From Alentia gelatinosa (taxonomy: Eukaryota; Annelida; Polychaeta; Phyllodocida; Polynoidae): 64,000 bases of DNA. The first letter of the stretch is position 1. The number at the start of each line of letters is the position of its first letter. Of this stretch, positions 1 through 15,100 are shown piece after piece. The position numbers and the translations under genes were made by a program. The notes beneath the pieces are model-generated. The model saw nothing but the letters and a program-made list of their open reading frames with translations. It ran no database searches and had not been told where the DNA came from. The DNA lies in assembly GCA_950022655.1 (NCBI GenBank), contig OX465587.1, positions 25,671,716-25,735,715 on the forward strand. The letters run 5' to 3'.

Positions 1-185
1 ACTAGGATTTATGATTGATATAAATGTGGTACCATTAGAGAATTTCAACATGACTGGGGTTTATTTGTGAGAATACACATAGTACCTGCAAAATATAAAA
101 TGCATAGATCTATGCAGTAGCGTTTCTAAAAGCAGGCCATACTACAGACATTATCGCTATATTTTATTCTGGTGTTTTTTTTCAG

Positions 186-3100
186 ATTGGAAAATGCCTT
201 TTACGAGCTGGCACAGAGTTACTACCACACTGAAGCACGACGAGTAAAAGCTCATAAAGAGTTCCTCAACAAGACCACCCACCAGGTACAAACAGCTCTG
301 AGCGTCAGAGACACTCAACTTTAAGTACAAATAGACCAGTTTACATTGTTTCTTCAGTTCTGAGTATGAGAGGCACTCAACTTTAAGTACAAATAGACAA
401 GTTTACATTGTTAATACAGCTCTGATCGAGTAATGTCATATAATTCATTCAGCACAACATGTCTTGCCCCTTCTTGTTTTGCAGTATACTATTGCTATAG
501 TTATATATATGCCCCAACCTGCTAGTGAATTAAATGTATCCGCTTCCTGATTTGAATACCTGTTATTAACACCGAAATGGTATTTAGATTGACATAGCTT
601 TGTTTTCATATCCACACAGTTGCTGTACGTCCGACACCAGTTTAAAATTGCATTCTACAATGAACTGAAACAGGACACAAATACAGCACACAAGTAAGTA
701 TCAAGGTTATACACAAAACTATGACATGTTCATGTAGCTATTAAAGTAGTTACTATATACCTACTGCCGTAAGTGACGTAATTACTACACGCTGCTTGCT
801 AAAATTACTGCATAGGACCATGCTGTACAAGCTACACAGCAATCTATATTACCAGTAATGTATAGAATTGAATCTAACTCTTCGCTTCTCAGTTAACAAA
901 AAAATGTAGTTTAATAAACTATAAATTCGTGATTCAAAGAAACACAAAAATTGAACAATATTTTGGGAATTTTAGTAATAACAGATACCATTCAAAGTGC
1001 GCTATACTTTTGTAGTACTTGGTAAAAAGAAGAGGGAATTGAATTGATAATTGGTGGTTTAACTGAATTATTTGTTTCACTGCTGTAGACACTACAAACA
1101 GGCGTACTCGCACATGTTGGAGCTGAGGACACATGGCACCAACCAATTAGAGATAAAGACAATAGCCGGCTTCATCAACTACAAGGTCAGCACTCTTAAG
1201 CTCTACAACAACGTCTCACAACTCCAGAGGAGTTCAAGTTCCTAACGATTACTTGGGATAGTCCAATGCGACTTTCTGTTCCATAGTGGATTTTAAATTC
1301 TGTTTTAGTCGATTCGTTAAGGTTGGGTAGGGGGTGGGGACAAAAGTTTATTATTTGTAAAATAGATGCCAATTTCTGACTTACTTTGTCCATATGGATT
1401 ACTTAAAGAAAAACACAGATGTAAATGATAACATTTTATTGTGCAATATGTAGTCCAATTTGTATCTAAATATTATGTTTTTATCAGTTTCAGAACTAGC
1501 CTTTCCTAACCTCTCTCTGTTATAAATGACATTTTGTAAAGATATTCTCTTCTTGCAGCTCTGCCGACTCTCTTTCCAACACAACGCCCCGCTAGACGCC
1601 ATCGCCCAGTTCCGCAAACATATCGACTTCTTCAAGAACAAGAATGCTGTACCAGACTTGGAGTTTGAGCACAGCGCCTGGATGTCCAAACAGTAAGCTA
1701 CCTGAAAAGAATTAGTTCAATATATGCATGTATATGTTTTTAAAAAAAATTGTATAGAACCGTTTTAAACACGTCTTTTATATCATGAAAAATATCATGA
1801 ACGAGCTTGAAGGAGTGTTTGGTCTTCGCTCGACAACCAGCCTTCATTTAAGTGTCCGAGAACATGAAGGAGCCATTTTTAATTATGAACTTCTTTAATA
1901 TAAAGAAGATAGGACATGCATAACGAAATGGTCAGGTAGATAAGGGTAGCCCACAACGGGTTGATACCTATCTATACTATTGGTTGAAATAATCTAAATG
2001 TTAGATACCAGAGAATAGTGAGAACTATAATGACCAATAAAGAAATATTAATACACAGTACACACAAAAATCAGCGAAACCTCTAAGAAATAAACATTCT
2101 ACAAATATCTTTGTAGCCTGTTCCATCACACAGCTTCTATGTATTCGCCTGACAGCCATTAACACGGTGCCCATTCGTTGAATCTGCCTGCCTGGTGGAA
2201 TATGCCCTTCATTAATAGAAGTGTATTCATATAATGTCTGTGGGAATATTGATGCATGAAACGTTCTCTTGTAGCTCTCTCTCGTATCTCTGTATACTAC
2301 ATCTATACCTATCTATAGTTTATGGATATCACGGAGGTAACACATAGTCTATGTTCAGATTCCAGCTGTTTGGTGACCTGTTTGACGAGGCCATCAAACT
2401 GGGACTGACGGCCATTCAAACCCAGCATCCAGGTTTCTATTACCAGCAGGCCGCCAACCACTCCGTGACGCGCAAACAGCGCTGCCTCACTCTTTGTCAG
2501 GTGCGTCTTCTGAAATATTGAACTTTTTTTCTTTTTTTTCTATTTTCTTTTTTACCAAAACAGGTATCGTCACGTTGTGTTATTCTGTGCTGTCATGGGT
2601 TGCTATCGGAAATTACCTTTTGTATGATTTGTGATTGAATGAAAAAAAAAAGATCTTGCTGTGACAGCCCAAGCTCTGATTACCTACCATATATAAAAGG
2701 CACGATTTCGAAAGGATCTGCTTGGAGTTTCTTCCCCACACAGAGACAGATGTAATCAGACCTGTGCATGGAGATTGAAAAGCCACAAGAGTGGGAATCT
2801 CATGTACAGAAAACCCCAAACCCGCTGTTATTAGCGGGTGCACGATTGGTCTTATAGATTATGGCTAAAGCCAACTGTAGTACACCTGCCTGTAGTGTCA
2901 CTAGGTGACCTAGCCGCAGTTTTTTACCTTTAGAGGCCAGTAATTCTATGATAAGATGCACACTTAGGTCTTGTCTTTTTTATAGTTCCATACTAAGATG
3001 TACTTATTCTTTTACGCTTCATATCTGAAAATGTCGAAGTAAAAATTGAATACTGGAGCTTTCCGATCTCATTACCCTGAGACGAGTCTCTGACAGACTC

Positions 3101-6100
3101 CGCCATTGTACAATGGCGCAAGGTCCGCTGGTCCCTAGATCACGCTTCAATTCAGCATTGCGTCTTCTCAGGAGTTTTGGCCACTGCTGCCACCATCATG
3201 AATATTAATGAGCTGACGACTCAATGTGGCATAGCCCTGGCCATAGGGCTAGGTATTTGATCCCATTTTAACACCGGGCTCTGTGTCAGTTAGGCACTCG
3301 GAATTCAGTCTGAAGGTTGGAAGTTTAATCCCTGGCATCGGTACCTTTTATTATCCAACTCGCGACTTGCTGTGTCCCCTCATGGATAACGTGGGAATCT
3401 GCCTGTAGTACAGCAAATTTTCACCAGATAGCGCGGTCATATGGTCTAGCGACGAAGTCGCTAGTTATGATATAAAACACTACAAAAAACAAATGCATGC
3501 ACCAAGCCCAAGCCAATTGATGTTACCATTTCAGCTTTACATTCTCTACATTTATCATCGCTGAATAGTTTCTCATTCCCCGAGAATGTATAAGTCGAGT
3601 CCAAAGATTACCAACCTATGATAAATAAGGTGCCTTCATTCGTCTATTTTTGTTCTCTGATACTAGCGTCCTAAACTATCACAAATCATAACTGTTCTGA
3701 GATCTAACTTTTCATGTGAGTTACCTCGCTGTGGTGCAACTTACATAATGGTGATTGATGCATCACTACTTTACTTCTACAGAACCTGGGGGCCTACCCG
3801 ACCCCCGACCCGCTGGAGAACCTGTCTAACCTGGACTACTACGGCCAGCGACCATGGCGCCAAGGACACCAGAGTGAGTCATGCGTACAACCAAAAGCTG
3901 GGTTTGTAGCAATGCCCGGGCGAAGCACGATGTTTGAGTTCATCTTTGTGGTGAAATAACAAGGACAGTTTCAACGACGGAATTTCGATTTAGATAAACA
4001 AGAAAAACACCAGAACTTAATACTTTGTCCATGATTTAACACCTGGTGTTTTCTTATTTTAGCTGCCTAACTGTCGAACGGTACAAGAAAATAGGAGAAA
4101 GCACTTGAAAAATAGTGACAACATGAAAATGTTGTTTGAGACTATTCCAAGGAAAGATATAATCAGCTTTTTGAAAGAGACAGTACTCATTGATTGTTTA
4201 TACATTATTTGAAAACAATGAAAAGAATTGACTGAAATAAGGCTACAAAAGTGAAAAGCTTAAATCATTGATTGTCCCTATATATCCTGAGGATCCCATG
4301 GGACGTCAAACCAAAAACAAACCTCTCTTCTTTTATGTACTCCCCCTGAACTTCCCGTATGCCCTGTCCATTTCTTTATCCATTAATTTTCCCTCCATTA
4401 CCTTGTCCACCTATGTCTCGCCCTTACGTTATCCTTCATGTTTTTTCATTACACACAAACCCTTTACCTTTACCCTCCTTTCCGTATGTCCTTCGTGTTT
4501 TATCCACCAGCTGAGCTAAGTAATATATGTGGACTGCGACATTCTGTTGTCTCTGATAATCAAAGTGACTGGTCTGGTTTCAGGTATCGAGCCGCCGGAC
4601 GCTCTGCGGGAACGAGATGGGATTCTCGCCTTACAAACTAAAGAGCGTGGTGTCGATCACTCGGTAAGTATTGTCTCGACATGAGAACCACTCCTCCAGT
4701 TTGTAGATGCTGTTAGAATTTGAAGTTTTTTGTCGAATATTCATTTATACAAAATTTCCCGTTTTTCATTTTTATTGTTCCCATCACAATATAGTTGAAA
4801 CTTTCAAGATAGATGGCCGTTTTCCACTTTTCCATGGAAATCTTAGTTTTCATTTCCAGTTGATATCTCAACAATGATATGTCTACTCTCTTAGTAGGAG
4901 TGTTCAATACGTGGCTAGGTCTGGTTTGAGGGGCAGCTAAAAAAACCCACAAAAAAACAAAAAAACTCTCTGAGTAGGAGTTTACGGGGAGCGTCATAGA
5001 TGGATATTCATGTGATACGTTGCATGGTTACTGTTAAGATATTACATTGTGTAATGTATCTAGTAGACCTGTGTTAGTGAAAACAATGTTAAAAGAGTCA
5101 CATACTACCACAGAACTGACGTAGCTAAACACCTTCTTACATGTACCCTACACATACACACTGAAAGAGTCAATTACAGAATATTTAATTATATGTCTAT
5201 TTACGGATGTTTACAGTGGATCATCATCCCACTTCTCAGCAGCGCTGTGGCACAGTTCAAAAAGTACAAGTCTCCTCGGATGAAGCGTTACCTCAGTGAG
5301 TCTCACTCTTACCGTCATGACTCATAGCTTCTCGTAAAATGTTTCATTAAATATGTCTCAGAGAAAATCTAAATCTATATGTATTTTGGAAGCAAGTACA
5401 TGTATTCGACATACATGAAGAGGTATTTTTACAGGAAAACCATTTAAAATGGGGAAAAAATAGAAGGCTGATAAAAATCACTCTAATGAAACGATAACGA
5501 TGATAAATTCCAATCAGGTGCACATATGAATGTAAACATCCTGTAAATTCATGTCAGTTTCTTGGTGAATGGAAACGTCATCTCTGGTGTGTTTGTCTGG
5601 CAGTGGTGCAGATGGGTGAGGAGTACTACCATGCCCGGGACTATGCCAAGGCCCTCACGTATGTATAATCTGTACTCAAGGATAAACGAAGTAATCGCAG
5701 TTACCAGCTAATCTCTACCAACGCCACTCAGCGTACAACGCCCAGATATTTGTAATTTTATCTTGTACGTTTTTTTATTTGTATGTACATAAAAATGAAG
5801 TATAAAAGCTTAATGTAAAAGCTAACTAAAACCAAGGAAAATGTATTTTAAGCTATGATAACATGAAATGCCCGTTAGTTAGGTTTTTCAATGCATTGTG
5901 GCTTCCCACTCGATAACACAAGCAGTTTTGGCATACATTCATATTTCCCACTAGTTTAGTCTAAGTAAATTACTTTTTCAAAGTCAAGTTTTTGTTTATA
6001 TATATATATATCTGTACCTGTCAGATTGCTTGAATCTTTGTGAACAAAAAATTAATCAATCAAATTTTACGCGGCAGATTTTGTGTACTTAACACGAGGG

Positions 6101-9100
6101 CACATACTCAACGCCCGTGGAGTATTGTAAATATATCCTCAATGGCTGATGGCATCACAAACTTTAGCCAATCAGTCAGTGATAGGGGTGAGATAAAATC
6201 TGAACTGCACTCGATCCGTTGCCACTGAAAATTTTCAGCAGATACGGATCTCGATACAGATCCTTCTTATGACGTGGCATGTGGTTGTAATTGTAGCCTG
6301 CTGAGTCGGGTTACCTGGGACTATCGCAGTGAGCGGTGGTGGCTCTTACTGACATCCATCATCACCACCTCTCTCAGGTAAGTCCTATCTCTTTTCATTA
6401 GCAGGTAGATGGTTGGTCTTTAGGTTATGGCTATAGCCTACTGTAATATATGTGCTTATAGTGTCACTAGGTGACCTGACCACACTTTTGCATTTTTATA
6501 GATAACTAAATCCCTCCCTCCCTCCCTCCCTCCCTCCCTCCCTCCCTCCCTCCCTCCCTCCCTCCCTCCCTCCCTCCCTCCCTCCCTCCCTCCCTCCCTC
6601 CCTCCCTCCCTCCCTCCCTCCCTCCCTCCCTCCCTCCCTCCCTCCCTCCCTCCCTCCCTCCCTCCCTCCCTCCCTCCCTCCCTCCCTCCCTCCCTCCCTC
6701 CCTCCCTCCCTCCCTCCCTCCCTCCCTCCCTCCCTCCCTCCGTAAACAATTTTCAATATGTAGTAAGCTACTTGTTTCGAATTTTAAATGTGTCCACCCG
6801 CTCTTTTGGCCTAAAAAAGCCAAGAATTCTGTTTTAGCTCGTGTTCACATACATGATACAATGATATTAATGAATGGTTTATGATTCCTTTTATAGATGC
6901 GCCTACCTGACAGCCAATGTACAGGAGTATGTCACACTTCTACTGGAGCGCATGTCCAAGTGTATCCTTGAATACAGTGTTTTGTTTAAACTGAATAGAT
7001 CTACCAGGAGCTTAAGTGCAACTGAAATATACCAGGCACATCAAGGTTTGGTGATTGGAATAATGTTTTACTTAAGTTTGAGTAAGATGCGTTCGTATGC
7101 ACGAACGTGACTTGTGATTTTAAGCCCTCGAACTAAAACACTGTTTGGGGTGGGGATGGTGGCACATATTAGTGAACTTAACTCCAGTAACCTACCTTTC
7201 TGTAAAGTGAGAACATGACAGATCGGTTCCCATGGTGGTGGCCCTTGTTATTACACAGATAACAATTATTACCTAAAAATCACATCGCAACATGGTTTAA
7301 ATTTGACCATTTGACGTTTTATTATAGTACTATTTCGATGTGTTTTGTCCTTAATTGTTCACTCAGATATTCAATGTTCTGATGCGGAGAAGACACGGTC
7401 TCAAATGAACTTAATAAGAGTTATGTCGGTAAGTATATTTCATGATGTTATCATCATCGCAAAGAGTTATACACAATATTCCCATGATTTTGATCTGCAA
7501 GGTCCTAATCTCCGCGTAGTCGACACGTAATGATATCCGAGCGAATGCAAGGATATTGCGCTATGTCAACTACGATGAGAATATGACCATGCAGATCAAT
7601 ATCATGGTAATGTTGTACTTATCATTCAGCATTATAAATATAAGGTACCAAAGGAAAGAGAAAATATCCGTCAATCTTCTCACACACTTCTTTGCACGCT
7701 AGGGACTTTTTTCTGTATTCTGTAGGGAGAATACGGCTTTCATATTCTACCGAGTAGCGATCTGTAGGCTCTATATGTCTAGTATGGAGACTCCGTATTA
7801 GGTGGATAATACATTGTGTGGCCTGTGCATCTTTTGAAGGGGGATGCCGGGTCGGAACAGTTTCCTAACCACTCGTCCGCTACACGCACAGATCCCTTGT
7901 CAAATATTAGGTCGAATTGACGTGACAAACAGTGAATAATTGGTCAATTGGGATCTTCACCGTTTCAGACCTAAGATATTCGAACCAAGTTGTTCTGTTC
8001 GACCCGAATCTTTCTTAATACCGATATACTAAACATGCAAATGAAAATGAAATGGTTTAACTGACGAAATACACTTCGCTTGTAGAACATATTGGACGTT
8101 AACTATGGAAACAATGTATTCTGAGTGTTGATTGATGGTTTTGACTTTGTGTGACAGAATGAGACCCCAGAGCCAGAGCCTGAGTGTAGAGAAGAATGCA
8201 TTGACAAAGCGAAAGCCTTGTGGCTGCAAGACAGAACGGAGAAGGAAACGGGCGTTTTTACTATAGAGATGCACAATATTGTGCCCTTTGGTGAGTGACA
8301 TACATGTATATCTATTAACTAGTCCCCGTTAAATCTTTAATGCGACACATTAACTTTGGGGTAGCTAGATGTGTCAATGTTAAAGACTACAACCTGTAAT
8401 TAGCTTTCTTCTGCAGAAAGAATCGCAGGGGCATAGTAGAAAGCACATCGAACTCCAGATATAATCACCAGAATCCAAATCTATTACTTAGGATAATCTG
8501 GTCATTTCGAACTACCGGGTGATGTATCTATGATTTCTAATGTATATAATGAATGAAACTGAAGGTGTTTATTTTGTTTCAGTGGAATGTAAAGCTCACT
8601 TCACGGAGGACTCCTTCACGGCTGACAGTCACGTTCACCTGAAGGTCTTCCTCAGGTAAGCCTCCTCAAACTCCCATGTTGTTATACTTATAGCCCTATT
8701 ATAATTGACTCTAGATGGTGAACTTACCAAAGAACTATTGAGGGAAATGACCTGTTATACCCGATAACAGCAAGGGACCACTGAACAGTTTGGCTGGAAC
8801 TGAAACTGATATTTCATTGTCAGTGTAGCCTTCATATACTAAAGTATCTAAGAGTCACTGTAATCCTCCTTGAACAGTATTTGCTTTGGTAAATCTCACC
8901 GTTTCATCCCATCTATTTTTCATGTAAGCGATGTCCACGCGACTCCACAGTGTGTTAATTACTTTGTTCTTTGCTGGAAGTATATTTACAAAATTGATAT
9001 ACGTATTATGAAAAGTAATAAAATCATATTTCCGAATGAATGAAATATATCACTTTCATATCTGTTTTGTAGGAGCAGTTGCCAGTTCCCGATACGCTTT

Positions 9101-12100
9101 TCCAAACTGTCAGTCCTTCTGAACAACCAGGTAAGTCTTGTTTCCCTCATAAACATGTTCCCACATTCGACATCTTACCGCAGTTAGCCCCATCTGGTGT
9201 ACAGGCACTGAACTACTCCTCAGCTGGCCGAGCAGATATATATCAAGGCAATGTCGTGCGAGAAAATTCCAACTTAAAATAATCCTAAATTTATAAAAGT
9301 GCACGTTCCGAAATTGTTAATATTTGAGAAAATGTGGGTTCAAATTATATGATGATAGTTCTATTACTTCGGGGTAAAATTATAAAACGAAAGTGACATT
9401 GGATAAAATGAATTTTGCAATTTGATAAGCCATGTTTATCATTGTTAGACGTCATTTAATATGATCTTTCAAACAAATGTGCATAATGTTATTTAGAAGA
9501 AAACAGAGAAATGTCATCGAAATATTCAAACTATATTCTGCTCTGTTGGGGTATGTGTGTAGTTCTGTATTTGCTCACCAGAAGGCGCTGACATGGTGAT
9601 GTTGCTGTGTAGGATCACACAAAGACAATAGTTCAGTTTCTCAATCAAAGGTATAGGAGGCAGTGAAACTAATAATTCTGATTTCTATTTGAAAGTCCAT
9701 ATATGCTAACATAGTGCTGAAAATAGATGATGAAGAATACGTGGACATACACACCGCAATGTATGTTAAACTATAGACAATACTGAGAAAGGGCTATTAT
9801 CTTTATTGCGAAAATCATTACAGGTGAAGTAGATACTTTATTGATTCAGGGTCCCTTAATACGAGGGGGTTAAAGATTCCATGTGCGAATCCACTGCTTT
9901 CCTTTGAAAGCTGTAAGTAGACCTGTTTTTGATTGAGAAACCGGACCCTGTTGTGACTCTAGCCTGGTGATGCTTGCCGTGGTTCCTACCCGTAGTCGAC
10001 GTCACCCGTCATACTAGTGGTAATCCTCTGTCTGTTGTCGAGTAGCACACGCATTGAAAACAAAGAAACATCTACATCCAACTGGTAACTTCTTCTCGTG
10101 ACTAGTAACTCTAATATCTACAGGCAATTTTCAATCGTCTGCCATGTTCAAAATACATGGCTCTTCTACTGTTAATTGTGTGCGCTAAATAAAACTCAAC
10201 TGTTCACACATGCATAAACTAATTGAATGGCTCTCTATACGTTAACTTTTCTGTAAGACGTGGCATTGGGATGTAAGTATTGTCTCCCCAACACAACTCT
10301 CCGTGGACCAGCCTCACCAGGACTGGTACCACGTCACGCACTCTTCCTGGGTGTTTTTTTTATGCAACGAGACCCACCTTATATCTTCAGCGCTGACCGT
10401 AGCGCAACCTGTGGTCGCGCTATAGATTAGACCTCCTTTGATTCTCTGACTAACCAAAATCAAACCCCAATTCTCACTGTAACACTTGTTATGAAGTTAT
10501 GAAATGAATATTTAGTCTTTATATCTCATTAGCATCACATAATCATCAGAGATTTGCAGGATAGTAATAGAGGTCGTGTCTTGGTTTATGAGGAGAGAGG
10601 GAATTACACTTCGGGCGGGGAAAGCCAATGGAATACCCAAGAGCACTCCATGTCGTACTTTTTTCACTTATATGTGTCGGAAGCCCTTATAATTTTCATT
10701 TTGTATTCGAAAATCGGACCCCTTCGAGTTGTAATATGAGAATCATTCCTATGGATATCAGAAAGTCAGACCAAGTAGATGAGACATGTACTGTTCATTC
10801 AGTCTGAGGGAAATTGATAAAAGAAACCCCATAGAATAATACCTGCAATTAATACTGATGTAAATATATCTGGATCAATTCACTATTAACTAAAATGCGG
10901 TAAATTACTGGTTATTTGTCCCCAGTAAGTTATGTGACAATTGCGTCAAGGTTATCCTCAATTCAGATACCAATAGATGGAATTTAATCTGGTTATAAAA
11001 GTAGGCATATATGTACTTTTACCTACAATCTTTAATGTAGCAAAGGGAAGTAACCGTCCTGTGGTTACATTCTCCTGCTCACCACAAAATGAACATATCT
11101 AACATTTATATGTTCTAGGAAAATTCCATCGTTTACTGTAACTAGGAATTCTTTAGATGAGAATTTAGAACAATTTCCAGGTTATACTGTAGAAACTGAT
11201 ATTATAAGTGCATGACACGATATAAAAAAAAGAAAGTAAATCATATAGAACAACCCTTTTTCAAAATATACCATTATATATTTTCCCGGACTTGAGTCTC
11301 ATGTTACAGTGACTAGGTGTTCACCTATTCCGAACGGCTGAGCTTTTTCCATGGAATCTGGGTCTTATGGCTTAATCCTCACATACATCTCGTTTTTGAA
11401 ATCCTTCTTAATATCTTCCGAAAAATCATCCTTTAATTTTAGGTTGTGGTATTTAGTATCATTAGCTCCACCCACATAGTCACCCTTCGATTTTTCTTAG
11501 GTATTTTTGTGTGTGCAAAGAGAGGTTTTTACATTTTATATATTATAGGGAGCGGTGTTGTATTAGGATTTGGAAGTACTGATCAGGTAGTGATTGTAGT
11601 AAAGCACTTATTCTGTTTGAACATGTTCCATGAAGAATATGGCCACACGACGCACACTGCTGCATGTCATCAATCACATTGTGTTACATATGCCACCGGC
11701 ACCAGGGACCAATCACAGTCCCCTTCATTATGTACAAATTTATATTTAGATTGTTTTAAAGAATATATTTATGAATATAAAGAGTAAGGTAATAATGAGA
11801 ATATGTTATCGAGCAGAAAGGCTGTATAGAATTGAGGGTTTAGTTCATCTTGCGTGTGAAACACTTTCTTCATCCACACTACATAGCTATTCATTTTGAG
11901 GGTGCCCCCCACCTACTTTGAAATGAACACATCGTGAATCAATACATTATAGATACATACGAATTGTTATAATTTTCACCATACTCATACATATTATAGA
12001 TATACCCATGTACTTTGTCAATAATAATACATGCACAAATACATTAGAAATTCCTTATCTTACTAAGTTTACAATAACTGTATTTTGTTGCTAATTGTCA

Positions 12101-15100
12101 TAGATTAAGGGTGTCCAACGTAGACTACGTATACACATAATTATTTGAACACCACTACTATTGAATATATTTTTTATGATACTTTTTCTTATTTCATAAA
12201 TAACGACTTAAAGAGGGAGAGTGGCAGTTAAAGTTATTAACAGAACTATCTAACTACCAGTTAATTTCAATGAATATTCGATTTTTTTTTTTCAATCGTT
12301 CAGTAAATCATTGCTATTTACACAGGTATCCTGGAGATTTCAAAGATTCCTAATTGTATTAAACAAAATACCAGGAAAATGGGTCTGCATTAGAACAAAG
12401 AAGTGGATTGTCAATGGTATTGATAATAAAATAACACAGGCCATCATGTATCTTGTACAATATCATTATCAGTAACTACACATATAAACAGCTCATGCAC
12501 CTTCCTTACAGACTGGCAATGCGAAGGTATATCGTATGACCACCAAGTCTCGCGTCTAGGATGATTCCCGCGAGATTACAGCCACGCCAGTGGCGGGCCC
12601 TGGTGGCGCTTTAGGGAATACTCAGTTATAGCATTTAGACACCATTTATATTTATCTAAAATAGGTTTTTGTTATGTGACCTAACCCTTATTTCGTAGAA
12701 AATCTGCTCTGATTCAGATTTTTTCCTAGCAAGATTTTAGTGAAGCTGTCTAAGCATTCTTGTCCCATCTAAATGCTACTAAAGTGTCATCGATATGGCT
12801 ATCCCTCTACAGTATTTAGTCTATTGGAGTTTGAAATGAAGAGTCAGACTCTGAAAGGGAAGCTCTTCCTACATTTATCTGTAAGAATACGACATACTAG
12901 ACTCAGCCTACAATGCTGGCAGAGTAGACAAACCTGTGTCAATAACGATAAATACACTAGAACCCCTCGTAAGCGAATAACCTCCATTCCGGGGCAATGT
13001 ATCCGCTTACGCAGGGTGTCAGCTTAAACGGGATTGAAATAAACAACTAATAGAAGGATCCGTGCCGAGCAAAGGGTATCCGTTAGGCGGGGTCCTACTT
13101 TATTACCATATTATTCGGCAAGCTATTTAGGATGGGGGTCCTAAAACTAAATTTGCATTAAAGTATAAGAAAATAGTACTCTGGTTTCTAATCCTGGGAA
13201 ACCCACAAGGAACAAAGTAAAATAGATGTTTATGCATATGTAATTATACATGTTCCAGCTTGTAATGTGTTTAGATCCGCTGTTTTCTCTAAGAGCAGAG
13301 ATCTGCAAATTATTCAGTCTTAGATGTGTTACGAACATTGTGCTCCTATATGATCACCTACATGACTAAAGACGTCGTCTTGTTTCTGGTAATCCTGTGG
13401 AATCATCCTACGTGCGAGATTTTGTAGTGTGACCTGCCCATGTGGCTTAGCGCCTTCTGGTGGCTGAATTCCGCCTAGTCACGTGATGCCACTGGCCTCG
13501 TGCTGATCACGTGATTGGGTGTCTGTCTGTGTGTCGTAGTATCATGCTGGGCCATCGTTATTAGGAGAACCTGAACTCTTTCTAGAGTGTAGACATACAT
13601 ATATTACGTATACTTATTGCAGAATCTGGTTGCAGAAGGACACTCGAGTATTACATTAGAACTACTCTACACTATTTATGGAAGCATTTTAATCATTTTA
13701 ATAAATCATATGAGTTTCATTTGTTTAGCCCCGTTGCTGTAAACATTACTGGTATAAAAATGAAGAAATTGATACCTTCCTATTCTTATATCTCTGAATT
13801 GTAATGTTTATAATCCCACAGTAGTATAAAGCGCATCAAAAACAGCTCAGATTAAGCTGGATAACAGCTGTTTTCAAAGACGGTGGGCTATGGCTAGTCC
13901 GGCTCTAAACCAGATTTATTTATGATGATAGACTCAATATACTGAATTCAGGGTCTGTAGTAAACGTGCAGATATAGGAGTCTGTATTAGATTTGTGTGT
14001 AAAATCGATGGCCTGGCATGCACACTTCTCCACCTCAAACTATCTATCAATATGTGGTGTTATCCTTGTGTCCCACTCACATATCCCGCTCACATATCCC
14101 TGATTACCTTTCTCCCTTGCCCTATTCTATATCTTCTCAGCATAAACCAAACATTCATTTTGTATATTATATTCCACTCATCCTTAATGAAAACATTTCT
14201 CTCTGAACATTCATTGTTACAATCGGTGAACCTGCAGAGTTTGCAGACAAGTAGAGCGCCACTGCTTCGGGATATTTTCGTCGAAGTTTCCTTCTTCGTT
14301 TGGTTTCCGTCGATGTGTCCTTTTATAATATGAGGTTGCAAAACGCACGCTAACTAAGTTGATCCTCAGCACAAGGCTTTAGAGTGATCGTGCTTTTTAC
14401 ACACAAGTACAGTTCTCAGTTTACCACGCGGACAGTAGTGATTAAGGTTTCTTTGTAGTTCCGTTTCTCTGCAAACTTGCTGCCTATGTTTTCTATCCTT
14501 ACTGGCAGTATCTATTCTCTGTGCGCTGTATACCTAATGTATTATAAAACGAAAAAAAAGAAATATACTTGAGATAAACAAAGAGATTGAAATAGAGACT
14601 AAGATGGTATATTTTGTCAAGTATTCACCAAAGTATTAGAAACTATTCTGTCATGTGTAAATGCTATCATGGACTGTATGATACACGTATATACCAAAGT
14701 ACTCTCTAACTTATGAAAATGTTATTGCCATCACTTGCCTTAAATATGCCTTTGATATACAATACATCCCGTTTATCTACCCACTAACTTAAAACAAGCA
14801 CTTGGATGACAAGTCCTTAATTAAAACAATTCCAATACTCCACATCTAAAACCCTGTGAAATGATCAGACCATAGTCAATATAACCATCTCAAATCTATC
14901 CCTGTATTATAAATCATGAAGTTTAACCATGCGCTGGTAACCGTCGTGCCTGTGTGTGTAGGTGTACAATGAGCGGTGCGTGGTGGTGGACGGCGCCGCA
15001 GTGGACGCCGCGGACCAGCGCGACGTGGAGACGCCAGAGGGCGCGCCGGCCGCCGACCTCTACCTGGTTCCCGGCGTGCTGCGTCAGTACGCCTTCACTT

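Noticed and set aside
3316..3333. tRNA gene suggested by a B-box-like stretch
   Set aside because: I could not fold a cloverleaf around it and the A box is absent.
6456..6823. Three long minus-strand frames encoding poly(Gly-Gly-Arg-Glu)
   Set aside because: They are pure translation of the (CCCT)n microsatellite; every frame of a tetranucleotide repeat stays open.
11446..11787. 113-codon frame in the large TRAPPC11 intron
   Set aside because: Composition and lack of motifs fit random sequence; flanking exons already join in phase.
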